NCBI GenBank assembly: GCA_019423745.1
Contig: JAHZAV010000012.1
Span: forward strand, 1-64,000
Length of the DNA: 64,000 bases
Source of the DNA: Lachnospiraceae bacterium
GTDB lineage: Bacteria; Bacillota; Clostridia; Lachnospirales; Lachnospiraceae
Direction of reading: 5' to 3'
In this document: piece after piece, positions 1 through 8,840 of the stretch
Layout of the letters: each line of letters starts with the position of its first letter
How positions within the stretch are numbered: position 1 is the stretch's first letter
Made by a program: the position numbers and the translations under genes
The notes under the pieces: generated by a model
What the model was told of the DNA's origin: nothing
Database searches by the model: none
Seen by the model: only the letters and a program-made list of their open reading frames with translations

Positions 1-98
1 CGACACCAGTCGGCATCTGTCATGCCGCTCTGGCGGCATTCATTGATAAGCCGGATCTGTTCCGCCATCGGAACACGGGCTTTGCGAGTACCTGCCAT
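1..98 (-). CDS. tnpA: IS66 accessory protein TnpA-like, N-terminal 32 residues only
   Basis: A start ATG at 98-96 is preceded by GGAGG eight bases upstream. The 32 visible codons read MAGTRKARVP, then an MAEQIRLINECRQSG-type helix, then DADWC, which matches the start of the small IS66 TnpA-like helix-turn-helix protein. TnpA is one of the accessory proteins IS66 elements carry alongside the DDE transposase TnpC. The rest of the gene is beyond the left edge. It is transcribed away from the acyltransferase that it interrupts. Confidence 0.75.
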   Translation of the reverse strand, partial: MAGTRKARVPMAEQIRLINECRQSGMTDADWC

Positions 99-202
99 AA
101 CCTATCCTCCATAATTGTAGTGAAATAGTCTAAATATCTTTCGACTACAATTATAGGTAAAACTTGAGGATCAGGAAATCCGCAGGAATATTTGGCGCTT
201 AC
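1..202 (-). mobile_element. End of an IS66-family insertion sequence
   Basis: The segment reads, on the minus strand, from a terminus beginning GTAAGCGCCAAATATT (outer base at 202) into the first codons of a TnpA-like gene. IS66-family elements characteristically have termini starting GTAAGCG and give 8-bp target duplications. The 8 bp just outside, attctccc at 203-210, would be one copy of that duplication. The other end of the element lies outside the window. The terminus sits inside an acyltransferase reading frame, which it truncates. Family assignment rests on the terminus plus the TnpA start and is from memory of the family. Confidence 0.75.
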
Positions 203-1131
203 ATTCTCCCTATTACAATCCACCATTTTCCACCTTTTATTTTTAATTGTGAGAAGAAACATAATAAAAATATAGCTTCTGCTATAACTAATGGCGAATT
301 ATATTCATAAAATACATTCGTATATACTTCTCTTCCAAAAAGCATTGTAGTGATTACAGTCAATATAATCTTACTAAAATACGTAAGTAATCCGCTGAAT
401 ACTGCCATCACACCGTAATATCTGACAGAATGCTCTTTTTTTCGAAATGATATAATTCGAAAGCCGTATATTTTCAGACCTGCTCCTATAAAGTAGCAAA
501 CGCTCAACCATAAAGCACTGTAGCCATTCAGTACCCCAAAGGCAGATGCTCCTAAGATTTCTGAAATCCAAGATAGACAGCCCACTCCACCTAAAAGTCC
601 GAAAATCAAATATCGAAACTGTCTAAATGACAAGTGATTTATAATCCAATTAAAGAGAGGTATAAACCAAAACATAAGAAAATATGCCGTAAAATACCAA
701 AATCGCTGACTACATACCGGTAAAAAAGATTTTACTATATCTATAATCCCTACATTCTCCGGGGTTATCACCCTCATAATAACAACACTTATAACCGAAT
801 AGAAGAAAACCTCCATCCACAATTCTAATAATCTTGCAATTTTATTTTTACTTTTTACCATGACATAACCACTTATCATAGCATATATATTAACTGCGCA
901 AAAAGAGAGGCCCTCTAATAACCATCCACAATACCAGTTAACAGTAAACGGAACTAACTCTTCATAGTTAATTCCAAAATTTAGAACATGTAATATAATG
1001 ACCATAAACATAGCAAGAGAACGCAATATCTCTATCCCTATATTTCTCTTGGCATAGGTATCTTTTCCTGTTTCCTGTATATTCTTAAATGTATTAACTG
1101 TCATTTGTTTATTATCATATGCAATATGCAT
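199..1131 (-). pseudogene. Acyltransferase family 3 protein, C-terminus removed by IS66
   Basis: This is an integral membrane acyltransferase of the AT3 (OafA/WecH-like) family, which moves acetyl or other acyl groups onto surface sugars. The N-terminus has the family signature IEILRSLAMFMVIILHV, with the catalytic-type His in the first membrane helix, followed by about nine hydrophobic segments. The frame runs naturally to IVIGRM and then hits a TAA supplied by the IS66 end at 199-202. Only 310 residues remain, and the usual last helix and the expected SSxFGIYLIH-like tail are missing. A GGAGG lies nine bases before ATG 1131. It is the last gene of the polysaccharide operon, 35 bp after another acyltransferase. 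It is probably inactive, though a partly folded product cannot be excluded. Confidence 0.85.
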
Positions 1132-1166
1132 ATTTCTTTATCCTCCACTGGTTCTTACATAAGATA

Positions 1167-2183
1167 TTATTTTATTCTGTTTACTATTAAAGCTAAAATA
1201 TATCCCCCCAAAATTGATAAAGGTACATAAACCAAACCAAACGGAATAATCTGTCTATATGCTACAAGGTCTATTCCAACCATAGGAAGCAGATATAACA
1301 AAACACGTCTTAATGCAATATGAAAAACATAAATTTCCAAAGTAAAGGTTCCTATTTTACTTACTACTCTATCTACCCTAGAATGCTCATACACTTTTAT
1401 AAACATAATCATTACAAAAATGATTCCTATTCCCATCCATCCCATCAACAACCTTGCGACAACCGGTGCCAGTTCACTGATAACAGAAATTCTTGAAACT
1501 GCATAGACAAATGGCGACTTCAACAAAATAATTACTATGAAAAAGCTAAATTCTTTTAGTGATATTTTTTTATTATTTCTAACTTTTTCTGAAAACAGTG
1601 TTCCGATAATAAAAATAGGAATCCTAGTTAATAATATTTCATACAAATTAAAATAAGAAGCATAATAATGTTTTGCCCCAAACAGCATCACAATATATAC
1701 AACGATAATCCCTATGATAATCTTATTTTGATGCATTCTCAGTAATTTTTCCAACAAAGGATATATCAAATAACAGATCATAATTGCCATAAGAAACCAA
1801 AAGGAGCTTACATCATTATCAAAAAACAATACTTGTTTTATAAATCTATCAATGTTATGGCCAAAAATTACATCTCGTAAAATCAAAAAAGGAACACAAA
1901 AGATTAAATATACCTTTAAAATTTTCCCAAATCTTCTTTTATAAAAATCCAAGATATTAGAAAAACATAGATTTTCATATCTCTTCATAGAATAATGCAT
2001 AGAGATCCCAGACAAAAATAAGAAAATATCAACTCCGATATTACCACTGTTAAATATAAGAGAAGAAAGCCAATTGAAATTCAGCTTATCAAAAAAAGCT
2101 TCATATACATGATAAATCACAATCCAAAGAATAGATATGCCATAAATCTGATTGCGATATTTACTCAGTTCACCCCAATACAT
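1167..2183 (-). CDS. Acyltransferase family 3 membrane protein
   Basis: This 338-residue polytopic membrane protein is of normal length for the AT3 family. The first helix carries YGISILWIVIYHVYEAFF with the conserved His, and the second loop has the GVDIFLFLSGISMHYS segment typical of the family. About ten hydrophobic stretches follow. The likely role is O-acylation of the surface polysaccharide made by the upstream glycosyltransferases; donor and acceptor cannot be read from sequence. It lies 49 bp downstream of the cytidylyltransferase gene in one orientation. Homology to the neighbouring interrupted acyltransferase is at family level only, so loss of one may not be covered by the other. 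Confidence 0.85.
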   Translation of the reverse strand: MYWGELSKYRNQIYGISILWIVIYHVYEAFFDKLNFNWLSSLIFNSGNIGVDIFLFLSGISMHYSMKRYENLCFSNILDFYKRRFGKILKVYLIFCVPFLILRDVIFGHNIDRFIKQVLFFDNDVSSFWFLMAIMICYLIYPLLEKLLRMHQNKIIIGIIVVYIVMLFGAKHYYASYFNLYEILLTRIPIFIIGTLFSEKVRNNKKISLKEFSFFIVIILLKSPFVYAVSRISVISELAPVVARLLMGWMGIGIIFVMIMFIKVYEHSRVDRVVSKIGTFTLEIYVFHIALRRVLLYLLPMVGIDLVAYRQIIPFGLVYVPLSILGGYILALIVNRIK

Positions 2184-2232
2184 CTATCACTAACCTCTTT
2201 CACCCTAAAGTATATAACATATAATCATTGGT

Positions 2233-2952
2233 CTAAAATCCTAAAATTTGCGAATTTTCTTCTGCTTCTACTATGGCCCGAAATGTATAAAAATCTGAAG
2301 GAGTCGTAATCTTAATATTTTCTGGCTTTCCCATAACAGGATAAAGAGTGTAGCCTTCTGCCTGCATCATAGTAGCTGAATCAATAAATGTATTGATTCC
2401 CTTCTCTCTAGCGTGCTCATGAGCCTTTAATAGTTCCTTATAAATATAAGTTTGAGGAGCTCTTGCAAAACGGCACTTATGACGATCCACATTTTCTACA
2501 AGTTCCCCTTTTTCATTCACAACCATAACCGTTTCTGTTGCTTCAACGACAGTTACTGCTCTCCCTTTTTCTTTAGCTGTTTCAATATTTCTTGTAATCA
2601 GCTCACTATCTATTAACGGCCTCACGCCATCATGAATCAGTACAATTGAGTCCTCACCAATTTCTCCTTTCATAGCATTTAAACCATTATAAATAGATTC
2701 CTGTCCTGTATTTCCTCCAGGAGAAATCCATTTCACCTTTTTTAATTGATATTTATCAACAAGTTTTTTCAAATAATCAATCCATCCTTCAATACACACC
2801 ACCGAGATTCCATCAATATCCGGATGATTTTCGAAATGTTCTAATGTATAAATTATAATCTCTTTCCCATGTAATGTAAGAAACTGTTTAGGCTTTGTCT
2901 TTGTATTCATTCTTGTGCCTGTTCCGCCGGCAAAAATTACTGCATAATTCAT
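2233..2952 (-). CDS. IspD/TarI-family cytidylyltransferase
   Basis: This 239-residue enzyme couples CTP to a polyol or sugar-alcohol phosphate. The signature AVIFAGGTGTRMNTKTKPKQF is at the extreme N-terminus (nucleotide-binding loop), with IHDGVRPLID near residue 100 and the RAPQTY segment near 165. IspD makes CDP-methylerythritol for isoprenoids; TarI makes CDP-ribitol for teichoic acid or capsule. Its place inside a glycan operon, with no tarJ or isoprenoid gene beside it, favours a glycan role (inference). I chose ATG 2952, preceded by GGAAGGGG, over an upstream in-frame start that would add 32 unconserved residues and overlap the preceding gene. Confidence 0.85.
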   Translation of the reverse strand: MNYAVIFAGGTGTRMNTKTKPKQFLTLHGKEIIIYTLEHFENHPDIDGISVVCIEGWIDYLKKLVDKYQLKKVKWISPGGNTGQESIYNGLNAMKGEIGEDSIVLIHDGVRPLIDSELITRNIETAKEKGRAVTVVEATETVMVVNEKGELVENVDRHKCRFARAPQTYIYKELLKAHEHAREKGINTFIDSATMMQAEGYTLYPVMGKPENIKITTPSDFYTFRAIVEAEENSQILGF

Positions 2953-2981
2953 TTTTATGCCCCTTCCCTTATATAAAAATA

Positions 2982-4019
2982 TTATTTTGCAAAAAAATAG
3001 TGTGCTAAGAAAATAACATCCGCCAATTGATATCTCATCAAAAACCAATATAATTTTCTTGCAACAGGTATATTCTTCATTCTTACTTTTCGAAAAATAT
3101 TTTTGTAGTTTTCCCGCGCCAGGGCCATTTTTAATTCTTTTCTTTTGGTAAGATATGGCTTAGGATTCTCTTTATGTAAATAATCACAATTTATTGCCTG
3201 ACTAAGAAGCTGAATACTTTTCTGACAGTAGGCTTGATAAAACCTTTCATCCTTATGATAAGTTGTGATAAATTGCAAAATATGCTCCGAAATCCTCTCC
3301 AAGATTTCAATTACATTATCTGTATATTTATTAACGGTAGATTCCTCGTTCCTACGATAATGATATAAATATTTTTCAATATAATAAATTTTGTTTGCTT
3401 TTTCAAAAGCATACAAATTAAACAAAGTATCTTGCCCCCGCCTCAATTCCGGCTCATAAAAAATATGGTGCTCTATTAGCCAGTCTCTCCTATAAGCTTT
3501 TGCCCATGTAGTCCCAAATGTTGCAAAGGGCGGCACAAAATTGGAAGCTTCTTTAAATATAGATTGAAGCTGGATTTGATCTTTTTCTTTTCCCACAAAA
3601 TATTTTTCTTTTCCTTCCCAAAAAGGATTTTTTCTTTCTTCATCCTCTTTATTAAGAAATGCTGCAACTGAAATAATTTCCACATCCGGATTTTCTTCAA
3701 ACGTTTTGACAAATGTCTGACAAAATTCGGGTTCTACCCAATCGTCAGCATCTACAAAAGTGATATAGGGTGAAGAAGCTCGTTTCAAACCGTTATTTCT
3801 GGCCACTGCAACCCCCTGATTGTCTTGCTCAACAAAAGTTACCCTTTTATCCTGTTCAGCATAATTCTTACAAATTTGATTACATTCTAGTGAGGTACCG
3901 TCATCTATTATGAGCACTTCTATATCAACAGACCTCTGTGCAAGAATACTCGCAATACATTTTTTCAGGTAATAGCTATTCACTTTATATACAGGAACTA
4001 CTACACTAATTTCAGGCAT
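2982..4019 (-). CDS. GT2 family glycosyltransferase
   Basis: This 345-residue GT-A fold enzyme transfers a sugar from a nucleotide donor to a growing glycan on the cytoplasmic membrane face. The N-terminal half has ISVVVPVYKV, IDDGTS and the metal-binding DADDW motif near residue 90, then the GQDTLFNLYAFEKA acceptor-region motif near 190. The C-terminal third is variable. ATG 4019 follows AAAGGAG, and its start overlaps the end of the upstream glycosyltransferase by 8 bp, so the two are translationally coupled. Donor and linkage cannot be assigned. Confidence 0.9.
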   Translation of the reverse strand: MPEISVVVPVYKVNSYYLKKCIASILAQRSVDIEVLIIDDGTSLECNQICKNYAEQDKRVTFVEQDNQGVAVARNNGLKRASSPYITFVDADDWVEPEFCQTFVKTFEENPDVEIISVAAFLNKEDEERKNPFWEGKEKYFVGKEKDQIQLQSIFKEASNFVPPFATFGTTWAKAYRRDWLIEHHIFYEPELRRGQDTLFNLYAFEKANKIYYIEKYLYHYRRNEESTVNKYTDNVIEILERISEHILQFITTYHKDERFYQAYCQKSIQLLSQAINCDYLHKENPKPYLTKRKELKMALARENYKNIFRKVRMKNIPVARKLYWFLMRYQLADVIFLAHYFFAK

Positions 4020-5085
4020 GTTTTTTACTCCTTTTACATTTTTTTAAACTCTCCCCTATTTGCGCTTCCCAAAACAGTCCTCTATAAAAATGATATTTTA
4101 GCATCCACAACTTTATTTTTACTATTGATAGTTCCATCTCCGATAAATCTAATTTTTTTATACATTCTTTATAAGGTTCTTCTTCTACAAATTTCTTAAA
4201 TGATATTACTTTGTTACACTTTTCATGATTATCTGGATGAATGTAATATTTTCTAATCATCATTAATGCCACATGTGCTACTCTTATATTGTATGCATTA
4301 GTATAACGAATGTCCCTTTTTATCTTGTTTTCCACTTCATAGTATCTTTTATTTACTAGATTAGAATTTTCAATATTTTTCTCAAAAAATTTATGCGTAG
4401 CTGATTGCGAATGCAATCTATAATGATATCCTGGGAAATTTAAATAAGCCAATGTTTCAATATGCATATGATACATGTAATTAAATAATCTATCTTCCCC
4501 TTGCTTTATTTCATGATCAAAGAAAAGATCATTTTCCCGAATAATATTAAGTTTATACAAATGGCAAACACAATATGAGTTCATCGTTGGTATCCAAATT
4601 TCATCTTTTCTCATTGGAATTGTCCTCAACAAACTTAAATTCAACTCTTCCAGTTTATCTACATCTCGAATAATCAGATCTTTTTTATAACTATCCTGAA
4701 TTTTTTCCTCTTCTTGTGTATTTTTATACAAATTCCAAACGACCAGATCTACATTTTCTTTTTCTACCACTTCTATTGCCTTTTGAAACATATCTGGTTC
4801 AATCCAATCATCAGAATCAACGAAAGCAATCCATCTACCTGTTGCTTCCTTTATTCCTCTATTTCGTGCTCCAGATACCCCTTGATTTATTTGATGTATT
4901 ACTTTTATTCTTTTATCCTGTAATGCATATTTTTCGCAAATATCTCCACAATTATCTGGTGATCCATCATCAACTAAAATAATTTCTAAATCATTATAAG
5001 TCTGTGAAATTAAGCTTTCAATACAAGTTTTTAAGTATTGCTCTTGCACGTTATATACAGGAACAATCACACTTACCTTATCCAC
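4012..5085 (-). CDS. GT2 family glycosyltransferase
   Basis: This 357-residue GT2 enzyme is closely similar in layout to the next gene: SVIVPVYNV, VDDGSPDNCG, the ARNRG helix, and DSDDW metal-binding motif near residue 92. The QGEDRLFNYMYHM motif follows near 190. The start is GTG at 5085, chosen because GGGAGG lies eight bases before it and the first residues match the family start. The two adjacent enzymes look like diverged paralogues adding consecutive sugars of the repeat unit (inference). Specificity is unknown. Confidence 0.9.
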   Translation of the reverse strand: MDKVSVIVPVYNVQEQYLKTCIESLISQTYNDLEIILVDDGSPDNCGDICEKYALQDKRIKVIHQINQGVSGARNRGIKEATGRWIAFVDSDDWIEPDMFQKAIEVVEKENVDLVVWNLYKNTQEEEKIQDSYKKDLIIRDVDKLEELNLSLLRTIPMRKDEIWIPTMNSYCVCHLYKLNIIRENDLFFDHEIKQGEDRLFNYMYHMHIETLAYLNFPGYHYRLHSQSATHKFFEKNIENSNLVNKRYYEVENKIKRDIRYTNAYNIRVAHVALMMIRKYYIHPDNHEKCNKVISFKKFVEEEPYKECIKKLDLSEMELSIVKIKLWMLKYHFYRGLFWEAQIGESLKKCKRSKKHA

Positions 5086-5101
5086 TTATATTCCTCCCAT
5101 T

Positions 5102-6166
5102 TCAAACCTTCATATCATACATCATTCTTTTATATGCTTCTTTTAATCCTACGTACGGAGTCCAACCCAAATCTCTCATTTTTTTATTAGACAACTTCAT
5201 TTTTACAGAAGGTGCATAGCCATAAATCTGTGTTGTGGGAATATCATATATAATTTTTATCTCATTATTGACTAATTCCGCTACAAGCTGTGCCATGTCT
5301 TTTATTGTCATATGGGATTCTTCATTAACTATATTATAAGCCTCTCCTGTGTCTCCCATATACGCCAACATAAACAATGCTTTGACCGCATCGCTGGTAT
5401 AACAATAATTTCCGTCCGATAAACCATCTGTATGCAATACAATATCTTCCCTTCTTAGAGCACTTCTTGCAAACTGCGCATAAACTCGATTATCATTTTC
5501 GAAAACCCCCGCTCCGAAAGTCTGTGCCAATCGTGCAATTTTCACTGGAACATTATATTCTGATCCAAAAGCAGTACATAAACATTCACAGATTCGTTTT
5601 CCCTCTGAATAACTACTTCTAACATTTCCAATATCTATATACCCTAAATTATTCTCATAAATTTTTTCAGTTGAGGCGTCTACTTTTCCATAGACCTCCA
5701 TAGAAGATAAATATACTATACCTTTTACATCTTTCTTTCTAGCAAATTCTAATGTGTTATAAGTTCCTTGATAAGAAGTGTGTATAGTATTCACTGGATC
5801 TTCAACCATTGTTTTAGATGCTGTGATACTTGCTGTGTGAAAAATATAGTCAATAGGCTTATCATAATCCATAGGATTTCTAACATCATTAATATATATT
5901 TCCAATTCTTTCCCTACCGCTTCGCCAAATACAGCATATGCCTTTTTTAAATCTCTGCACACTGCCACAGCCTTTATATTATAGTTTTTTATTTTGTTAC
6001 ACCTTAAAATACTCTTGAGTATTAAAGAGCCTATCAAACCTGTTGCTCCTGTAACTAGTACTGTAGAATTTCTATATTGTTCCCAATCTATTTCACTATT
6101 TACAACCGCATCCAAATCTTGCTGTTGCATTGAAAGTTCAACTTTTTTCTTTTGATTTTTATTCAT
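5102..6166 (-). CDS. NAD-dependent epimerase/dehydratase (extended SDR)
   Basis: This 354-residue sugar-nucleotide modifying enzyme is of the extended short-chain dehydrogenase type. The Rossmann motif TGATGLIG is near residue 45, and the catalytic YSEGK (YxxxK) with an upstream Ser (LSSMEVYG) is in the middle. Members oxidise or epimerise nucleotide-linked sugars in the cytoplasm. It sits between two glycosyltransferase genes, so it probably supplies one activated sugar for this glycan. Which sugar it acts on cannot be told; the extra ~35 residues before the Rossmann fold are unusual for UDP-glucose epimerases and argue against plain GalE. RBS and ATG at 6166 look normal. Confidence 0.85.
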   Translation of the reverse strand: MNKNQKKKVELSMQQQDLDAVVNSEIDWEQYRNSTVLVTGATGLIGSLILKSILRCNKIKNYNIKAVAVCRDLKKAYAVFGEAVGKELEIYINDVRNPMDYDKPIDYIFHTASITASKTMVEDPVNTIHTSYQGTYNTLEFARKKDVKGIVYLSSMEVYGKVDASTEKIYENNLGYIDIGNVRSSYSEGKRICECLCTAFGSEYNVPVKIARLAQTFGAGVFENDNRVYAQFARSALRREDIVLHTDGLSDGNYCYTSDAVKALFMLAYMGDTGEAYNIVNEESHMTIKDMAQLVAELVNNEIKIIYDIPTTQIYGYAPSVKMKLSNKKMRDLGWTPYVGLKEAYKRMMYDMKV

Positions 6167-6178
6167 AACAATTTCCCC

Positions 6179-7063
6179 TTATTTATTTTTCATACTATCA
6201 TAATAGTCATACACATCTATCAAAACTTCTAAAGAAAGCAAATGGTTAGAATAAACAAACAAAGCCTCTTCCCTCTTACTTTTTACAATCCGATCCGTGG
6301 AAGCATCTTCTTTATGAAAAATTTTTATTTCTGGACAATATACCATCTTCATTCCATTTTCAATCATATGCTTATATAGAATTATTTCTTCTCTATATAA
6401 AAAAGTTCTATCGTCTAATCCACTAAACTTATTTATATATTCTTGAGAAAAAACTAAAAAACTTCCGTGTAATTGGACATTTTCCTGCCTCTCAATAAAA
6501 TTTTTTACGGTAACCTTTTTCTTATTGAGTAAAGGACCGACAAATATAAGACAAAATTTTACTATATTTATAAAATAAAACTTATAATACCATAGCCATC
6601 TTTTATATCTCTTTATATCTGCAATAATCTCTCTCCTCGACATTAAAGATGTACGAACAGGATTGACATTACACCTTCCATCCTTTGTCATAATTAAGGG
6701 ACCTAATACAGCAAAATGACTATTAAAATATTCTTTATCTATTTTTTTTACTAAATCATCTTCTAGCAAATATACATCGTTATTCATAAGGACAATATAA
6801 TCTGGATTCCATTCCTTTTTCGCATACACAAAGCCGACATTACTACCTTTTGCAAATCCCAAATTCTCTCCTGTTAAAATAACCTTTATTTTCGGTTCAT
6901 TTACATATTTCTTTTGCAGACGCTCACCTGATCTATCTGGAGATCCATTATCTACAATTACTATTCTGTATTCTTCCACATCTATTTTATTCTGAATAGA
7001 TTGAACACTTCTATATGTCTCTTCTTCTGCTAAATAGTGCAAAACAACAAATACTATTTTCAT
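6179..7063 (-). CDS. GT2 glycosyltransferase, rhamnosyltransferase-like
   Basis: This 294-residue GT2 protein carries IVDNGSPDRSG, the NLGFAKGSNVGF segment and an MNNDV metal motif, the pattern typical of rhamnosyl- and galactofuranosyltransferases (WbbL-like). It has a hydrophobic patch in the middle (about residues 155-175) that may touch the membrane. It is the first glycosyltransferase after the flippase gene, 23 bp downstream. A rhamnose donor is suggested by subfamily resemblance and would fit the rhamnosidase-like enzyme encoded upstream, but this is inference. Confidence 0.85.
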   Translation of the reverse strand: MKIVFVVLHYLAEEETYRSVQSIQNKIDVEEYRIVIVDNGSPDRSGERLQKKYVNEPKIKVILTGENLGFAKGSNVGFVYAKKEWNPDYIVLMNNDVYLLEDDLVKKIDKEYFNSHFAVLGPLIMTKDGRCNVNPVRTSLMSRREIIADIKRYKRWLWYYKFYFINIVKFCLIFVGPLLNKKKVTVKNFIERQENVQLHGSFLVFSQEYINKFSGLDDRTFLYREEIILYKHMIENGMKMVYCPEIKIFHKEDASTDRIVKSKREEALFVYSNHLLSLEVLIDVYDYYDSMKNK

Positions 7064-7086
7064 ATTCTACTCCTCGTATTTAATTC

Positions 7087-8553
7087 TCACTGTTCTCTTT
7101 TCATTCTTTTTATGAACTGTTCTAAAGCCTCTTTTAAATATGGATCTCTAATCAGCAACAATTCGCAAAAATATCCTCCCACACATATACTCACTGTAGC
7201 CACAAGAATCCACAACTCATTGTCAAACCAAATATTCATAAGATATCTAATCCCAAAAAACCATATGCTGGCTATAAAATAGATAGGCGCTCTTGTGTAA
7301 AGGATGCGGGTTCTGAAAAACTGATTTGCATAAATTGTCAGTACTATAAATACTACCACCTCGGAAAAAAATGTCGCTACTGATGCACCCGTAACACCGA
7401 ATTTCGGAATCAATACTGCATTGGCAAACAAATTGAAAACCGCACCACAGACTGTAGATATCAATACTTCTTTATCTTTTTTATATGGGATACAAATTTG
7501 ATATGCCAAGATACGATTTATTGCACCCACCACAACCTTTGCCGATAAGATTTTTGCCGCAAGGCTTCCTGACAAAAATTCTTTGCCACTAAAAATCAGA
7601 ATCAAGATATCACTGGTACAAATCATACCAATAGCTGCTGGGATTGAAATCATAAGAAGCATGTCCACAGAAGTTTTCATAAGATTTTCATATTCTTTTT
7701 TTAACCCATTTCCAATATAATAAGAAACCCGCGGTAAAATTGTTGAAGAAATTGTTCCTATAAGCGTACTAACAACTGTATTGATTTTTACTGCCGCGGT
7801 ATAGATGCCCGTCGCCTCATCTCCCTGCATTGCCCCAAGCATCGTAGTGTCCATTGTCATATAAATACTCGATGCCACGCTAGTACCAAAAATTAATAAA
7901 ATCGGTTTTAAATGTTTTTTATACTGCAGTACACTATTTTGTCGCCAGTTAACAAGTTTTCTGGAATACCACAAATTTAATACTGCTGATCCACCCGATG
8001 AAATAACTGATAAAGCTGCATATAAACAATAATCTTCTTTACTTCTAACCATAAGCAGAAGTAAAACCAACGAAATTACCTGAAACAGTACGGCCCGCCT
8101 TGTAATATACGCATACTCCTCCTTTATAACAAACAGCCATTCCATTCCAATAGTAGTAAATACAATTCCAATACTACTTATAATAAGAAGTGTTTTATAC
8201 CCTTTTAAAATAGGAAGACTCAAAAAAATTATCAGTGCTATATAGGCAAGCAGTGTAGTAAAGAGATTAATATTTAATATCTCTTTAGCGAATTTGCTAA
8301 ATTTCTCTTTATCATCACGGAGTCTGGCGCCCTCTCTTATAGCATATGTGCTGATTCCTAACGCTGCAAACATAGCAAAATAGGAAATAATAGAACTGGC
8401 ATAATTTACTTTTCCTATCCCGACCGCTCCCAAGACTCTCGATGCATAGGGAAATGTAATCAGAGGAAACAAAACACTCATTAGTGTTTTTATTCCATTA
8501 GCAACTAAATTTCCTTTCATTGATTTTTGCTTTATTTCTGTCATTAATATCAC
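7087..8553 (-). CDS. Wzx-like oligosaccharide flippase
   Basis: This 488-residue membrane protein of the MOP/polysaccharide-transport family has about 14 hydrophobic helices. It has the typical opening with FPLITFPYASRVLG and the GIGKVNYASSI region. Flippases of this type move lipid-linked repeat units across the membrane. It is the first gene of the glycan operon. The start is probably GTG 8553, with AGGA five bases upstream; ATG 8544 is an alternative. No Wzy polymerase is recognisable in the window, so polymerisation may be encoded elsewhere or the glycan may be made as a single unit. Confidence 0.88.
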   Translation of the reverse strand: MILMTEIKQKSMKGNLVANGIKTLMSVLFPLITFPYASRVLGAVGIGKVNYASSIISYFAMFAALGISTYAIREGARLRDDKEKFSKFAKEILNINLFTTLLAYIALIIFLSLPILKGYKTLLIISSIGIVFTTIGMEWLFVIKEEYAYITRRAVLFQVISLVLLLLMVRSKEDYCLYAALSVISSGGSAVLNLWYSRKLVNWRQNSVLQYKKHLKPILLIFGTSVASSIYMTMDTTMLGAMQGDEATGIYTAAVKINTVVSTLIGTISSTILPRVSYYIGNGLKKEYENLMKTSVDMLLMISIPAAIGMICTSDILILIFSGKEFLSGSLAAKILSAKVVVGAINRILAYQICIPYKKDKEVLISTVCGAVFNLFANAVLIPKFGVTGASVATFFSEVVVFIVLTIYANQFFRTRILYTRAPIYFIASIWFFGIRYLMNIWFDNELWILVATVSICVGGYFCELLLIRDPYLKEALEQFIKRMKREQ

Positions 8554-8588
8554 TCTAATCCTGTCTGTATACTTGCTTATCGCTCAAT

Positions 8589-8617
8589 AGTATATCACTA
8601 TTTTTCCAGTGATTCAA
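8589..8617 (-). promoter_or_regulatory. Sigma-A type promoter of the polysaccharide operon, with dyad
   Basis: On the minus strand TTGAAT (8617-8612) and TATACT (8594-8589) are separated by 17 bp. The spacer is bracketed by an inverted repeat, ATCACT at 8594-8599 and AGTGAT at 8608-8613, which could be an operator. The flippase start lies about 35 bp downstream. Confidence 0.7.
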
Positions 8618-8735
8618 CCTCGCATTCTCTTTCTATAATTCTCTCTTCTAGCCTTTCTCCACAATATATTATTCTTTCATTATTTATTTTTATCGCTTCT
8701 CAATAGTATCTTATCAATTCAGTAAAAATCTTAAC

Positions 8736-8779
8736 AAAAACGAGAAAAATGTGTTTTAAACAACATTCTTCTCGTTTTT
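8736..8779 (-). terminator. Bidirectional intrinsic terminator after the rhamnosidase-like gene
   Basis: AAAAACGAGAA (8736-8746) and TTCTCGTTTTT (8769-8779) form a perfect 11-bp stem, extended after one mismatch by AATGT/ACATT. A/T runs flank it on both strands. It separates the wall-enzyme gene from the glycan operon promoter. The rest of the 8554-8840 gap holds only that promoter. Confidence 0.8.
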
Positions 8780-8840
8780 ATTATATCTCTATTTTACTAT
8801 TATGGTCTTAGACGCATAATAATAACTCATATGTTAGGTA

